Assembly: GCF_000496755.2 (NCBI RefSeq)
Contig: NZ_AYKS02000033.1
Location: 62,001-126,000, forward strand
Direction: 5' to 3'
DNA from: Serratia sp. DD3
Lineage (GTDB): Bacteria > Pseudomonadota > Gammaproteobacteria > Enterobacterales > Enterobacteriaceae
DNA: 64,000 nucleotides
Positions 38,590-47,613 of this stretch are shown piece by piece. The notes under the pieces are model-generated. The model was not told where the DNA came from. It ran no database searches and was given only the letters and a program-made list of their open reading frames with translations. The stretch's first letter is position 1. Each line of letters begins with the position of its first letter. The position numbers were made by a program, and so were the translations under genes.

Positions 38590-39321
38590 ATGAGAATACT
38601 TTCACGCAAAACCCTATTGCCTCGCCTGTGGTCTTGGGCAAAACGTGGTGCCATAACCCTCATGGGCTTATGGTTGGCAGGCATTATCCTGTTTGCTTTT
38701 CTGCCTGTACCATTTTCCGCCGTAATGGTGGAACGACAAGTCAGCGCCTGGCTCAGTGGTAATTTCCGTTATGTGGCCCATTCCGACTGGGTTGCACTGA
38801 ATGATATTTCACCCAATATGGCCTTGGCCGTGATGGCTTCTGAAGATCAAAAGTTCCCTGACCACTGGGGATTCGATATTGATGCCATCGAAAAGGCCAT
38901 CAGCCATAATGAAAAAAACCAGACGTCTATCCGTGGCGCCTCTACACTATCGCAACAAACAGCAAAGAACCTGTTCTTGTGGGATGGCCGTAGTTGGCTA
39001 CGCAAGGGGCTGGAAGCTGGATTAACAACAGGTATTGAACTTGCCTGGGCCAAGCGCCGTATCTTAACCGTTTACCTGAATATCGCCGAATTCGGTGACG
39101 GAATTTTTGGTGTAGAAATGGCAGCACAACGCTTTTTCAACAAGCCCGCGATACGCCTAACCTCTTCCGAGGCGGCCTTGCTGGCAGCCGTGTTGCCTAA
39201 CCCGCATCGTTTTAAAGTGAATGCCCCTTCTCGCTATGTGATTCAGCGACAACAATGGATTTTGCACCAAATGCAGCAACTCGGAGGAAAGAGCTTCCTC
39301 AAGGAAAATGAACTGAATTGA
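38590..39321 (+). CDS. mtgA: Monofunctional peptidoglycan transglycosylase MtgA
   Basis: Inner-membrane GT51 glycosyltransferase that polymerises lipid II into glycan strands. The product is 243 residues from [14 protein letters not shown]; an in-frame ATG 12 codons earlier lies in the elbB remnant and is rejected. It has one N-terminal membrane helix (about 20-40), then the GT51 motifs [12 protein letters not shown] (with the catalytic Glu), [49 protein letters not shown] and [16 protein letters not shown]. The gene appears intact despite the decay just upstream. Confidence 0.94.
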   Translation: MRILSRKTLLPRLWSWAKRGAITLMGLWLAGIILFAFLPVPFSAVMVERQVSAWLSGNFRYVAHSDWVALNDISPNMALAVMASEDQKFPDHWGFDIDAIEKAISHNEKNQTSIRGASTLSQQTAKNLFLWDGRSWLRKGLEAGLTTGIELAWAKRRILTVYLNIAEFGDGIFGVEMAAQRFFNKPAIRLTSSEAALLAAVLPNPHRFKVNAPSRYVIQRQQWILHQMQQLGGKSFLKENELN

Positions 39322-39334
39322 CCGACGATTTCAC

Positions 39335-39362
39335 CATAGGGGCGCTCTGGTGCGCCCCTATG
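39335..39362. terminator. Hairpin between convergent mtgA and pmbA
   Basis: A perfect 11-bp stem (CATAGGGGCGC at 39335-39345, GCGCCCCTATG at 39352-39362) with loop TCTGGT lies 13 bases after the mtgA stop. No T-run follows on the plus strand. It probably insulates mtgA from pmbA. Confidence 0.55.
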
Positions 39363-39446
39363 ATGCTAAATACTCGACAACTCAACTACTGATGTTTATT
39401 AGCAATGTTTATTACCGATGCCGGTACATTTTATTATCGTTGGGCA

Positions 39447-40787
39447 TCACTGCCCGGCGATTTTCATTTCTGGCAACAGAACAGAACCACATTGAATATT
39501 GCTACGTGTTTCAATATCACTACCGATACTCACAATATTGCGTAACATATCCTTCAAATTACCAGCAATGGTGATCTCACTGACAGGATATTGGATCTCG
39601 CCGTTTTCAACCCAGAAACCAGCAGCACCACGGGAATAATCGCCGGTAATACCGCTGACCCCCTGCCCCATTAACTCAGTGACCACCAGCCCTGTCCCTA
39701 GCTGCTTAAGCATGCCAGCAAAATCATCCCCTTGCCCGGCTATGCGCCAATTGTGGATCCCTCCGGCATGACCAGTGCTACGCAACCCCAGCTTACGTGC
39801 CGCATAGCTAGTCAGGAGCCAAGTCTGCAACACGCCCTCTTTGACAATATCACGGCGTTGAGTGCGAACACCTTCGCTATCAAAAGGCGTTGAAGCCAAC
39901 CCTTTCAGCAAATGTGGGTGTTCTTCAATGGTCAGCCACGCAGGCAGGATCTGTTGGCCCAGCGAATCAAGCAGGAAGGTGGACTTACGGTAAACACTAC
40001 TACCACTGATGGCACCCACCAAATGGCCAAACAGACCGGTTGCCACTTCAGAAGCGAACAATACTGGCGCTTTCATGGTCGCCAGCTTACGAGGTGCAAG
40101 ACGGGCCAAGGTGCGGCGTGCGCACTCCTGCCCCACCCACTCCGGGCTCGCCATATCTTCTATTGCGCGGCCAATGGTATAAGCGTAATCACGCTCCATA
40201 TCACCTTCTTGCTCGGCAATCACACTACTGGAGAGCGAATGGCGGCTAGAGCAGTAACCTTGCAACATGCCATGACTGTTACCGAACACCTTGATCCCGT
40301 AATGGCTGTTGAAACTCCCGCCCTCGGTATTGGTAATCCGCTTGTCGGCTGCCAGTGAAGCCTGTTCGGCACGAGCCGCCAGTTCAATACCTCGGTCAGC
40401 ATCCAGTTCTGTGGGGTGAAAAAGATCGAGATCAGGGGCATCAAACGCCAGTAACTCTTTATCTGCCGGACCTGCGTTAGGATCTGAAGAGGTATAACGC
40501 GCGATGTCCAACGCCGCCTGGACTGTGCGGGAAATAGCGTCTGGGCTGAGATCGGTAGACGAGGCACTGCCTTTACGGTTTTGACAATAAACCGTAATAC
40601 CTAATGCGCCATCGCTGTTGAATTCAATGTTTTCCACCTCACCAAAACGGGTGCTGATGCTAATACCGGTGGTTTTGGTCACGGCAACTTCTGCTCCATC
40701 GGAACCGGCACGCGCCAACTCCAGAGCCTGTGAAACCGCTTGTTCCAGCGCCTTGCGCTGTTCTGCAACTTGAGTGACTACTTTCAT
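39447..40787 (-). CDS. pmbA: Metalloprotease subunit PmbA (TldE)
   Basis: Non-metal partner of TldD in the TldD/E heterodimeric protease, which trims microcin B17 precursor, degrades CcdA and cleaves unfolded peptides. The 446-residue product from [12 protein letters not shown] matches the family along its length ([74 protein letters not shown]). A 24-codon upstream extension is open but not family-like. The HExxH of TldD is absent, as expected. tldD is 4.5 kb away on the same strand. Confidence 0.94.
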   Translation of the reverse strand: MKVVTQVAEQRKALEQAVSQALELARAGSDGAEVAVTKTTGISISTRFGEVENIEFNSDGALGITVYCQNRKGSASSTDLSPDAISRTVQAALDIARYTSSDPNAGPADKELLAFDAPDLDLFHPTELDADRGIELAARAEQASLAADKRITNTEGGSFNSHYGIKVFGNSHGMLQGYCSSRHSLSSSVIAEQEGDMERDYAYTIGRAIEDMASPEWVGQECARRTLARLAPRKLATMKAPVLFASEVATGLFGHLVGAISGSSVYRKSTFLLDSLGQQILPAWLTIEEHPHLLKGLASTPFDSEGVRTQRRDIVKEGVLQTWLLTSYAARKLGLRSTGHAGGIHNWRIAGQGDDFAGMLKQLGTGLVVTELMGQGVSGITGDYSRGAAGFWVENGEIQYPVSEITIAGNLKDMLRNIVSIGSDIETRSNIQCGSVLLPEMKIAGQ

Positions 40788-41041
40788 CAGTCGGCCATCA
40801 TTGATCAGAGAATCGTTGGAAAAAGTGCCGTAGCGGCATAATCTTACACCCAATAGCACGCTAAAATTATTTCAGGCTGCACATTTATGCTCAAATGATG
40901 CCAGATTGGAAGCTCAAATGATGCCAGATTGCAGTCTGAAATGAACTCGAATAGATGAGTTTGAGTCTAACAGGAACCGCACGAAATTTCGCATAAAGCC
41001 GACAACCTGTTAGGATTAGCCTCTTTTTAACGGAGCCTGCC

Positions 41042-41590
41042 ATGAACAAACTGCCTAAAGACTGGCTCGACGATGTCCCGCAGAACGAAAACCAGGACGA
41101 AGACGAGATTATCTGGGTCAGTAAAAGCGAAATAAAACGTGACGCTGAAACACTAAAAGACTTGGGAAGCGAACTGGTCGAGTTGGGTAAAAATGCGCTG
41201 GAGCGTATCCCGCTGGATGAAGATCTGCGCGCAGCCATAGAATTGGCACAAAAGATCACCAGAGAAGGTCGACGCCGCCAGCTTCAACTGATCGGTAAAA
41301 TGCTACGTGCGCGTGATGTCGAACCGATTAATACCGCCCTCGATAAATTGAAGAACCGCCATAACCAGCAAGTTTCGCTGTTCCACAAGTTGGAAACGCT
41401 GAGGGATCGTCTGGTGGAAGAGGGTGACGATGCCATCCCCTCGGTGTTGGAGTTATATCCAGAAGCCGATCGTCAACAATTACGTGCACTGGTGCGTAAT
41501 GCGCAAAAAGAGAAGGCTGCTAACAAGCCGCCGAAATCATTCCGCCAAATCTTTCAATACCTGCGCGATCTGGCTGAAGCGCAACAATAA
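41042..41590 (+). CDS. darP: Ribosome biogenesis factor DarP (YjgA)
   Basis: Small helical protein that assists late assembly of the 50S subunit near the peptidyl-transferase region. The 182-residue product (usual 183) starts [34 protein letters not shown]. It contains LEERIP-like [22 protein letters not shown]-like helices and the C-terminal [14 protein letters not shown]. It is divergent from pmbA, the same arrangement as yjgA-pmbA in Escherichia. Confidence 0.93.
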   Translation: MNKLPKDWLDDVPQNENQDEDEIIWVSKSEIKRDAETLKDLGSELVELGKNALERIPLDEDLRAAIELAQKITREGRRRQLQLIGKMLRARDVEPINTALDKLKNRHNQQVSLFHKLETLRDRLVEEGDDAIPSVLELYPEADRQQLRALVRNAQKEKAANKPPKSFRQIFQYLRDLAEAQQ

Positions 41591-41603
41591 CTCACCCACC
41601 GCC

Positions 41604-41636
41604 TCACCAGGAATGAATGATGCTCATCCCTGGTGA
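41604..41636. terminator. Hairpin between convergent darP and the barstar gene
   Basis: TCACCAGGAATGA (41604-41616) pairs with TCATCCCTGGTGA (41624-41636), 12 of 13 bases, with a seven-base loop. It begins 14 bases after darP and overlaps the end of the barstar gene. Confidence 0.5.
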
Positions 41637-41929
41637 TGGGTTAGCGTATTGCTGACCTCTCGCATATTGAACCGCAGTTTACCCTCCAGCTCTTCCTCCG
41701 CTTCCTCAAGTAACAGAATAATGGCGCCAAAACGGCGTGTGCGGCGAGCATTAAGATTGAGAAATTCAATCTCCACCGGCAGATTAATACCGCCAGTCAC
41801 CTCATCCCATAACGCATCAAGATTGGCACCAAATTCGCCATTTTTACCCAATCCGAATTGTTCGGCAAAGCGGCGATAGAATGTTGGCAAGTCTGGTATC
41901 TGGTTAAAATCAAACTCTACTTTCCCCAT
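41624..41929 (-). CDS. Barstar-family ribonuclease inhibitor
   Basis: Cytoplasmic barstar-like inhibitor of 101 residues, related to YhcO of Escherichia. It shows the barstar fold pattern: EFDFNQIPDLPTFYRRFAEQFG, then the inhibitory-helix region ANLDALWDEVTGGINLPVEIEFLNL, and the strand RRFGAIILLLEEAEEELEG. The start MGKVEFDF has GGAGTGA upstream; a start 16 codons earlier would run into the barnase gene. It lies four bases after the barnase stop, so the pair is a likely enzyme-inhibitor operon that protects the producer's own RNA. Confidence 0.88.
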   Translation of the reverse strand: MGKVEFDFNQIPDLPTFYRRFAEQFGLGKNGEFGANLDALWDEVTGGINLPVEIEFLNLNARRTRRFGAIILLLEEAEEELEGKLRFNMREVSNTLTHHQG

Positions 41930-41933
41930 TGGC

Positions 41934-42386
41934 TCACTCCACTCGAACGAAGTTTTTATAATGGTCATTGGTGGCAAAAATCAAGCCATCACTGGAATAC
42001 AACAACCGATCACTCCCGCGGTGACCACATTGATAGTTAATATCCGCTTCGTACCATACTCGTTTGTTGGTAGTAGGTAACTGCCGTTCACGATTTGAAA
42101 AATAGTCACCGCCAATAGCCTTACCCGGTAATACAGAACAGAGATCGCCTTTGCGGGAATTCCAGCCTTGCTCCCGTGCCTGCTTTTTCGTGATGTAGTA
42201 GTCCGGCAGCCGCCGATGCTGCTGCAAATAGCTAACCACGCGTTTCTGCTCTGTCAGCTTATCGATGCTTTCCGCCGCTGCTGCCGGGGCAGAAACAGGA
42301 GCGATAACACGCCCTTCATTCTCATATAGCACACTGAAACCGGCGACAGCAGCAATAAGCATCGCTATTAGCGTACGTTTACTCAT
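41934..42386 (-). CDS. Exported barnase-type guanyl-specific ribonuclease
   Basis: Extracellular or periplasmic ribonuclease of the barnase (N1/T1) family. The 150-residue product has a hydrophobic N-terminal signal (TLIAMLIAAVAGFSVLY, residues 5-21), an alanine-rich linker and a catalytic domain from about 52. The barnase active-site residues are all there: Glu in YEADINY, Arg in SDRLLYSSD and His in TNDHY near the C-terminus. The segment WNSRKGDLCSVLPGKAIGGDYFSNRERQLP is also conserved. Two cysteines not found in Bacillus barnase could form a disulfide. The start at 42386 has AGGGAA upstream; a longer frame to 42473 would hide the signal. Confidence 0.9.
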   Translation of the reverse strand: MSKRTLIAMLIAAVAGFSVLYENEGRVIAPVSAPAAAAESIDKLTEQKRVVSYLQQHRRLPDYYITKKQAREQGWNSRKGDLCSVLPGKAIGGDYFSNRERQLPTTNKRVWYEADINYQCGHRGSDRLLYSSDGLIFATNDHYKNFVRVE

Positions 42387-42927
42387 ACATTCCCTGATTA
42401 ATAGCAAAAAATAATGAATTAAGGATGACAGCCCAGTAACATTTGCTCTGCCATTGACGGCAGGCAGCACCAACAGATATCGCCATCAATCATGCCACTT
42501 TCTAACACACCTGACACCTTGTATCCTCAGGTTGATGCATGCTGCAGCGGATATCCCACTTGAATCCATCTGAGGATTAAATCTGTCACCTTTCTTTTTA
42601 TCTCATCGCGATGAGCCCCCCTTTACCTTCAAATGGCTCTGATTCTCTATTAGAAACTTTAGGCTATTTTCATCCACTCGCCAAACGGTTATGCGATAAA
42701 AATAGCTTAACTCGAGCTAAAAATTCGTCGAGATAAACATTTAAAGCATATCCCACCAATTAAGTTGAGATGGCGATTCTGACCCCGATCTGGCCCCGGT
42801 TAGTGCCTCTTGCTTCCATCCCAACGGATATGATTTATTAATCCGTTCCGGCAAGGAAAGTGGCGTTGAAACGACACATTGAGATTCATGCCACCAACAC
42901 AATATCAATACAATAATAGGAATCACC
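42387..42927. other. Intergenic region between the barnase and acetamidase genes
   Basis: 541 bases with no gene I can support, containing promoters for the two divergent pairs. The only clear structure is a perfect 14-bp palindrome CTCATCGCGATGAG at 42602-42615. An AGGA ribosome site precedes the acetamidase ATG. Confidence 0.5.
42602..42615. promoter_or_regulatory. Perfect palindrome, candidate operator
   Basis: CTCATCGCGATGAG is a perfect 14-bp dyad in the divergent region upstream of the acetamidase/permease pair and the barnase/barstar pair. It is a possible binding site for a dimeric regulator. No regulator gene is adjacent. Confidence 0.35.
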
Positions 42928-43830
42928 ATGGAGAAGATCCCACGCACGCATGTGGTTTACGCCATGTCACGTGATAATGCCCCTGTCATCAGTATCGCCA
43001 GCGGCAGTGACGTTTGTTTTGAAACCTGTGACTGCTTTGAAGATCAGATTGCTTCTGAGCAGGCCACGTTTACCGAATTAGATTGGAGCCGAATCAACCC
43101 AGCCACTGGCCCAGTTTACGTACAAGATGCCGAGCCTGGCGATATATTGCGGGTCGCAATCAAACGTATTACCCCACGCAGCAACCAGGCGGTGATGGTC
43201 ACGGCTCCCGGTCTGGGAGTGATTGGCGATCAACTCCAGCAACCGCAAATTCGTACCATCCCCTTGGAAGAGGGATACGCACTACTGCCAGGCGGTGTGC
43301 GCTGGCCGTTAAAACCGATGATTGGTGTAATTGGTGTTGCCCCAGCAGGGGAAGCCGTGCCTTGCGGAACACCTGATGCTCATGGCGGTAATATGGACTG
43401 CAAAATTATCACTGAAGGCTGCACACTTTGGCTACCGGTGAACGTTCCTGGTGCCCTGTTTGCCCTTGGTGATTTGCATGCCGCCATGGGCGATGGCGAA
43501 GTGTCAGTCTGTGGGCTGGAGATCCCAGGTGAAGTCGTGGTGAATTTGACCGTAGTAAAAGAGTGCACTCTGCCCACTCCGATGATAAGTACCCAGGAAG
43601 CACTCTATACCGTGGCCTCGGCGAAAACCCTGGATGACGCGGCCAAATTGGCGACACACAATATGGCACACTTTGTCGCCGATCACAGTCAGCTTTCCCT
43701 CGCCGATGCCATTAATGTGCTGAGTATCACTGGCGACCTGCAAATCTGTCAGGTGGTTGATCCACTGAAAACTTGCCGCTTCTCGCTACCACGTAGCGTG
43801 GCAACCCAGTTAAACATCAGCCTGGACTAG
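42928..43830 (+). CDS. Acetamidase/formamidase family amidohydrolase
   Basis: Member of the FmdA/AmdA family, which hydrolyses short amides such as formamide or acetamide to ammonia and the acid. The 300-residue product has the N-terminal beta-rich half (VYVQDAEPGDILRVAIKRI), the metal-site segment GTPDAHGGNMDCK (about residues 149-161), and GALFALGDLHAAMGDGEV (about 174-191), all family hallmarks. No signal peptide is seen, so it acts in the cytoplasm. A permease gene follows 11 bases later, suggesting uptake and hydrolysis of an amide-bearing compound. The actual substrate is unknown. Confidence 0.85.
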   Translation: MEKIPRTHVVYAMSRDNAPVISIASGSDVCFETCDCFEDQIASEQATFTELDWSRINPATGPVYVQDAEPGDILRVAIKRITPRSNQAVMVTAPGLGVIGDQLQQPQIRTIPLEEGYALLPGGVRWPLKPMIGVIGVAPAGEAVPCGTPDAHGGNMDCKIITEGCTLWLPVNVPGALFALGDLHAAMGDGEVSVCGLEIPGEVVVNLTVVKECTLPTPMISTQEALYTVASAKTLDDAAKLATHNMAHFVADHSQLSLADAINVLSITGDLQICQVVDPLKTCRFSLPRSVATQLNISLD

Positions 43831-43841
43831 GAGTCCGAAGC

Positions 43842-45185
43842 ATGTCTGTAGAACAATTTGGCTATAAACAGGAATTGCACCGTACCCTGACACTTAAAGA
43901 TCTGGTGATTTACGGCATGATCTTTATGGTGCCCATCGCCCCCTTTGGCGTCTTCGGCTATGTGTGGGATGGCTCAAACGGAATGGTGGCACTGGCTTAT
44001 CTGATCGGTATGGTCGCGATGTTCTTCACCGCGATGAGCTACTGGTCAATGTCCCTTGCCTTTCCGGTTTCCGGTTCGGTTTATGCTTATGCGCAGCGTG
44101 GTATTCATGAAACCGCCGGTTTCTTTGCCGGTTGGCTAATCCTGCTGGATTACATTCTGGTCCCTTCACTACTGTATATCGTCAGCGCGGCGGCTCTGAG
44201 GCCGATTCTGCCTGATGTTCCGTCCTGGTTATGGATAGTGAGCTTTATCGTCATCAACAGTGCCGTCAACCTGGTAGGGATTAAATTCACTGCCCGGGCT
44301 AACCGCTACATTTTGGTCGCTGAGATTGTGATCCTGACCATCTTTGTAGTGATGGGGCTGATTGCACTCTATTCCGGCGAAGGGGCGGGTGGGCTGACGC
44401 TAAACCCACTCTATAATGCCGAAAAATTCAGCCTGCCGCTGGTTATGGGGGCGGTCTCCATTGCGGTGCTCTCCTTCCTGGGTTTTGATGGTATTTCGAC
44501 ATTATCTGAAGAGAGTAAAGGTGGCGCCGATGCTGTAGGCAAGGCCTCCCTGTATGCCTTGCTGCTGGTAGGGACGCTATTTATCCTGCAAACCTGGATC
44601 GCGGCAGACTTGGCTGCAGGTAAAAGCTTCACCAATCTGGATACCGCGTTCTATGACACCGCCAATCTAGCGGGGGGAACCTGGCTAAAACAGGCCACTA
44701 TCTGGGCAACAGCCATCTCTTGGGGGATCGCCAATGCGTTAGTGGCACAGGCGGCGATCTCACGCATTCTATTTGCCATGGGGCGTGACCGTCAATTGCC
44801 GCAGATCCTGGCAAAAGTACACCCCCGGTTTAAAACCCCTTATGTCAGTACGCTGCTGGTTGCGGTGATCTCTCTCGCTTCTGGGATCTATTTTGATGGC
44901 AGGATCGATAACCTGAGTCGTCTGGTTAACTTCGGGGCTTTGATGGGCTTTATGCTGCTGCACCTATCAGTGATTAACCACTACATTATCCGTCAGAAAT
45001 CCACTGCGTGGGTGAAGCACCTGTTGTTCCCGTTCGTTGGTCTGCTCATCATCGGCTTTGTGCTGTATGAAATGGATATGGAAGCGAAAATCCTCGGTCT
45101 GAAATGGCTGGGCTTGGGCATCGTCTACTACTTTGTGCTGCGGGTGGTTCTGAAGAGAAAAGCCGTGCTAAATTTGGAAGATTAA
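43842..45185 (+). CDS. APC-family amino acid/amide permease
   Basis: Inner-membrane transporter of the amino acid-polyamine-organocation family. The 447-residue product has about 12 transmembrane segments and the APC landmarks: the first helix MIFMVPIAPFGVFGYV, the GSVYAYAQRGI motif (about residues 79-90) and FLGFDGISTLSEESKGG (about 211-227). A late FAMGRDRQLPQILAKVHPRFKTP loop is also present. It resembles putrescine/amino-acid importers, but specificity cannot be read from sequence. It has an AGGAG site and is co-transcribed with the acetamidase gene. Confidence 0.85.
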   Translation: MSVEQFGYKQELHRTLTLKDLVIYGMIFMVPIAPFGVFGYVWDGSNGMVALAYLIGMVAMFFTAMSYWSMSLAFPVSGSVYAYAQRGIHETAGFFAGWLILLDYILVPSLLYIVSAAALRPILPDVPSWLWIVSFIVINSAVNLVGIKFTARANRYILVAEIVILTIFVVMGLIALYSGEGAGGLTLNPLYNAEKFSLPLVMGAVSIAVLSFLGFDGISTLSEESKGGADAVGKASLYALLLVGTLFILQTWIAADLAAGKSFTNLDTAFYDTANLAGGTWLKQATIWATAISWGIANALVAQAAISRILFAMGRDRQLPQILAKVHPRFKTPYVSTLLVAVISLASGIYFDGRIDNLSRLVNFGALMGFMLLHLSVINHYIIRQKSTAWVKHLLFPFVGLLIIGFVLYEMDMEAKILGLKWLGLGIVYYFVLRVVLKRKAVLNLED

Positions 45186-45188
45186 CCC

Positions 45189-45220
45189 GCTATAACGATA
45201 AAACCAGCTATAACGATAAA
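45189..45220. repeat. Short direct repeat after the permease gene
   Basis: GCTATAACGATAAA occurs twice, at 45189-45202 and 45207-45220, an 18-base period directly after the permease stop. No function is apparent. Confidence 0.7.
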
Positions 45221-45263
45221 TTGCCGGGCAAAGCGGTAATACGTTTTTGAACGGTACTTGCAT

Positions 45264-45292
45264 CGGGCCTCGACATGTAGTGTCGAGGCCCG
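45264..45292. terminator. Strong hairpin between convergent permease and tldD
   Basis: A perfect 12-bp stem (CGGGCCTCGACA at 45264-45275, TGTCGAGGCCCG at 45281-45292) with a five-base loop sits between the two convergent genes, seven bases from the tldD stop. It is GC-rich but without a U-tract; a bidirectional terminator is likely. Confidence 0.65.
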
Positions 45293-45299
45293 GTGATTA

Positions 45300-46745
45300 T
45301 TACGCAGTGCCACCAACGGTTAAAGAATCAAGCTTCAACGTCGGTTGCCCAACGCCAACCGGTATACTTTGCCCCTCTTTACCGCAAACACCCACGCCTT
45401 GATCCAGCGCCAAATCGTTACCTACCATCGAAATCTGTTGCATCGCCTCAATACCCGCACCAATCAGCGTAGCCCCTTTCACCGGGGTGGTAATGCGACC
45501 CTTTTCGATCAAATAAGCCTCTGACGTGGAGAACACAAACTTGCCAGAGGTAATATCCACCTGACCTCCACCAAAGTTTGGCGCATATAAGCCATAATCG
45601 ACGCTGGCGATAATCTCTTCCGGTGTAGATTTCCCCGCCAACAGATAGGTATTGGTCATGCGCGGCATCGGTAAATGGGCATAAGACTCACGGCGACCAT
45701 TACCCGTCGGGGCCACTCCCATCAAACGCGCATTGAGTTTGTCCTGCATATAACCTTTAAGAATACCGTTTTCGATCAACACATTGTACTGACCTGGCAC
45801 CCCTTCATCATCAATAGACAACGACCCTCGACGCCCCTGAATCGTGCCGTCATCCACCACGGTACAGAGTTCAGAAGCCACCTGCTTGCCCATCTGCCCA
45901 CTGAATACCGAAGTACCACGGCGGTTGAAATCACCTTCCAAACCATGCCCGACAGCTTCATGCAACAGCACGCCAGGCCAACCTGCCCCCAAGACCACCG
46001 GCATGGTACCAGCAGGCGCGGCCACGGCGGAGAGGTTGAGCAAGGCCATACGCACCGCTTCTTTGGCATAAGCGTCAACACGGATTTCACCCTCAACGCT
46101 TTGCAGAAAATAGTCATAACCAAAACGACCACCGCCGCCACTGGAGCCACGTTCGCGCTTGCCATCCTCTTCCACCAGCACACTAACGGAAAAGCGCACC
46201 AATGGCCGAACGTCCGCAGCCAAAGTGCCATCGGTTGCTGCCACCAGCACTTGTTCATAAACACCGGTAATACTGGCCGTAACTTCCTGCACCCGTTTAT
46301 CTTGCGCGCGTGCCACTTTATCCACCCGATGCAACAGGGCAATTTTCTCTTCACGCGGCAGGCTTTGTAGCGGATCAAGCAGTGGATACAGCGCCTGATG
46401 GCTGATTTCACCCAGGGTATGCACTTTGCCGTTGCCACCGTCACGCACAATGCTGCGTGCCGCCTGAACACTTTGGTTCAACGCATTCAACGTTAGCTGG
46501 TCGGCATAGGCAAAACCGGTCTTTTCACCGCTCACCGCACGCACACCAACACCTTGATCTATATGGTATGAGCCCTCTTTGATAATGCCATCTTCAATTC
46601 CCCAAGCTTCATGATAGCTGGATTGGAAATAGAGGTCGGCGTAATCAAGGCGGCGTTCAGCCAGTTGCCCCAATGCGGAGAAAAGGTCTTGATGACTCAG
46701 CTTATTCACAGCGAGTAACTGCTCACTGACAAACGTCAGGCTCAT
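45300..46745 (-). CDS. tldD: Zinc metalloprotease TldD
   Basis: Catalytic subunit of the TldD/PmbA protease. The product has 481 residues from [11 protein letters not shown], the Escherichia length; an upstream extension of 15 codons is rejected. The HExxxH motif is in [18 protein letters not shown] (about residues 261-278), and the third zinc ligand region lies in the conserved C-terminal half ([20 protein letters not shown]). Other conserved stretches are [13 protein letters not shown] and RFGYDYF. It lies downstream of yhdP and a nitrilase-family gene on the same strand. Confidence 0.96.
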   Translation of the reverse strand: MSLTFVSEQLLAVNKLSHQDLFSALGQLAERRLDYADLYFQSSYHEAWGIEDGIIKEGSYHIDQGVGVRAVSGEKTGFAYADQLTLNALNQSVQAARSIVRDGGNGKVHTLGEISHQALYPLLDPLQSLPREEKIALLHRVDKVARAQDKRVQEVTASITGVYEQVLVAATDGTLAADVRPLVRFSVSVLVEEDGKRERGSSGGGGRFGYDYFLQSVEGEIRVDAYAKEAVRMALLNLSAVAAPAGTMPVVLGAGWPGVLLHEAVGHGLEGDFNRRGTSVFSGQMGKQVASELCTVVDDGTIQGRRGSLSIDDEGVPGQYNVLIENGILKGYMQDKLNARLMGVAPTGNGRRESYAHLPMPRMTNTYLLAGKSTPEEIIASVDYGLYAPNFGGGQVDITSGKFVFSTSEAYLIEKGRITTPVKGATLIGAGIEAMQQISMVGNDLALDQGVGVCGKEGQSIPVGVGQPTLKLDSLTVGGTA

Positions 46746-46752
46746 AGTTTTT

Positions 46753-47613
46753 TCACTCTTTATTGGCGGAAAGGGATTCAGCCGGTGCAATCAGCGTTGG
46801 CTGGAATCTATTGTGTTGCATTACGGGCATCTGGCTGCGTATTGTTTGTAACTTACTGCGATCCACACGCACCTTCAGCGCACAGACCCCATCGGCGTTT
46901 TCTGCCAACACATTGCCCCAACCATCGACTGCCATGGTATGTCCCCAGGTACGGCGCGTGGTACCGTGGCGGCCAACCTGAGCTGGTGCCAGGATCACAC
47001 ACTGGTTCTCGATAGCACGAGCACGCAGCAAGATCTCCCAATGCGCCTCACCAGTCACCCGGGTAAATGCCGCAGGCACCGAGATTAACTCAGCCCCTTG
47101 TGCCCGCAATGCCTGAAACAGACCGGGGAAACGCAGATCATAGCAGATTGTCATGCCCAAACGGCCCACCGGGGTGTCAACCACCGTCAATTGGTGACCA
47201 TGCTGATAGGCGTCAGATTCACGGTAATGTGCATGCACATCGTTAATATCCACATCAAACATATGCATTTTATCGTAACGACCACGGATTTCACCTTGAT
47301 CATCAAACAGTAAGCTACTGGCGGTAATACGCTGTGGGTCTTCGCGGCTAATTAGCGGCATCGACCCTACCAACAACCACACCCGATAACGGCGGGCCAT
47401 TTCACGCACGGCCTGCTGCAATGGTCCATCCCCTTGCTGTTCTGCATGCTCACGATAAGCAGCGGTGTTGGCAAACAGTAAGGCATTCTCTGGTGTCATA
47501 ACCAGTTTAACCCCAGTACCGAGTTGCTTAATCTGCTGCTCTATCTGGGCCAGGTTATCTCGTACCTGTTCACCACTACACAGTTGTAGCAACGCAACAT
47601 TGGTATTTTTCAT
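46753..47613 (-). CDS. Nitrilase-superfamily hydrolase, probable deaminated-glutathione amidase
   Basis: Carbon-nitrogen hydrolase of 286 residues. The Glu-Lys-Cys catalytic triad is visible in TPENALLF (about residue 43), [11 protein letters not shown] (about 113) and [12 protein letters not shown] (about 156). The DLRFP after the Cys and the HMFDVD loop fit the Nit/YbeM branch that repairs deaminated glutathione, which is the best guess. An omega-amidase role is the main alternative. The start ATG overlaps the yhdP stop (ATGA) and tldD begins seven bases after its stop, so it is translated with yhdP and tldD. Confidence 0.85.
   Translation of the reverse strand: MKNTNVALLQLCSGEQVRDNLAQIEQQIKQLGTGVKLVMTPENALLFANTAAYREHAEQQGDGPLQQAVREMARRYRVWLLVGSMPLISREDPQRITASSLLFDDQGEIRGRYDKMHMFDVDINDVHAHYRESDAYQHGHQLTVVDTPVGRLGMTICYDLRFPGLFQALRAQGAELISVPAAFTRVTGEAHWEILLRARAIENQCVILAPAQVGRHGTTRRTWGHTMAVDGWGNVLAENADGVCALKVRVDRSKLQTIRSQMPVMQHNRFQPTLIAPAESLSANKE

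Noticed and set aside
42387..42927. Possible small gene or regulator between barnase and the amidase
   Set aside because: No frame with a start, ribosome site and protein-like sequence; only a palindrome.
45675..46471. 231-codon frames on both strands within tldD
   Set aside because: Out-of-frame readings of tldD, with the composition of a shadow and no homology seen.
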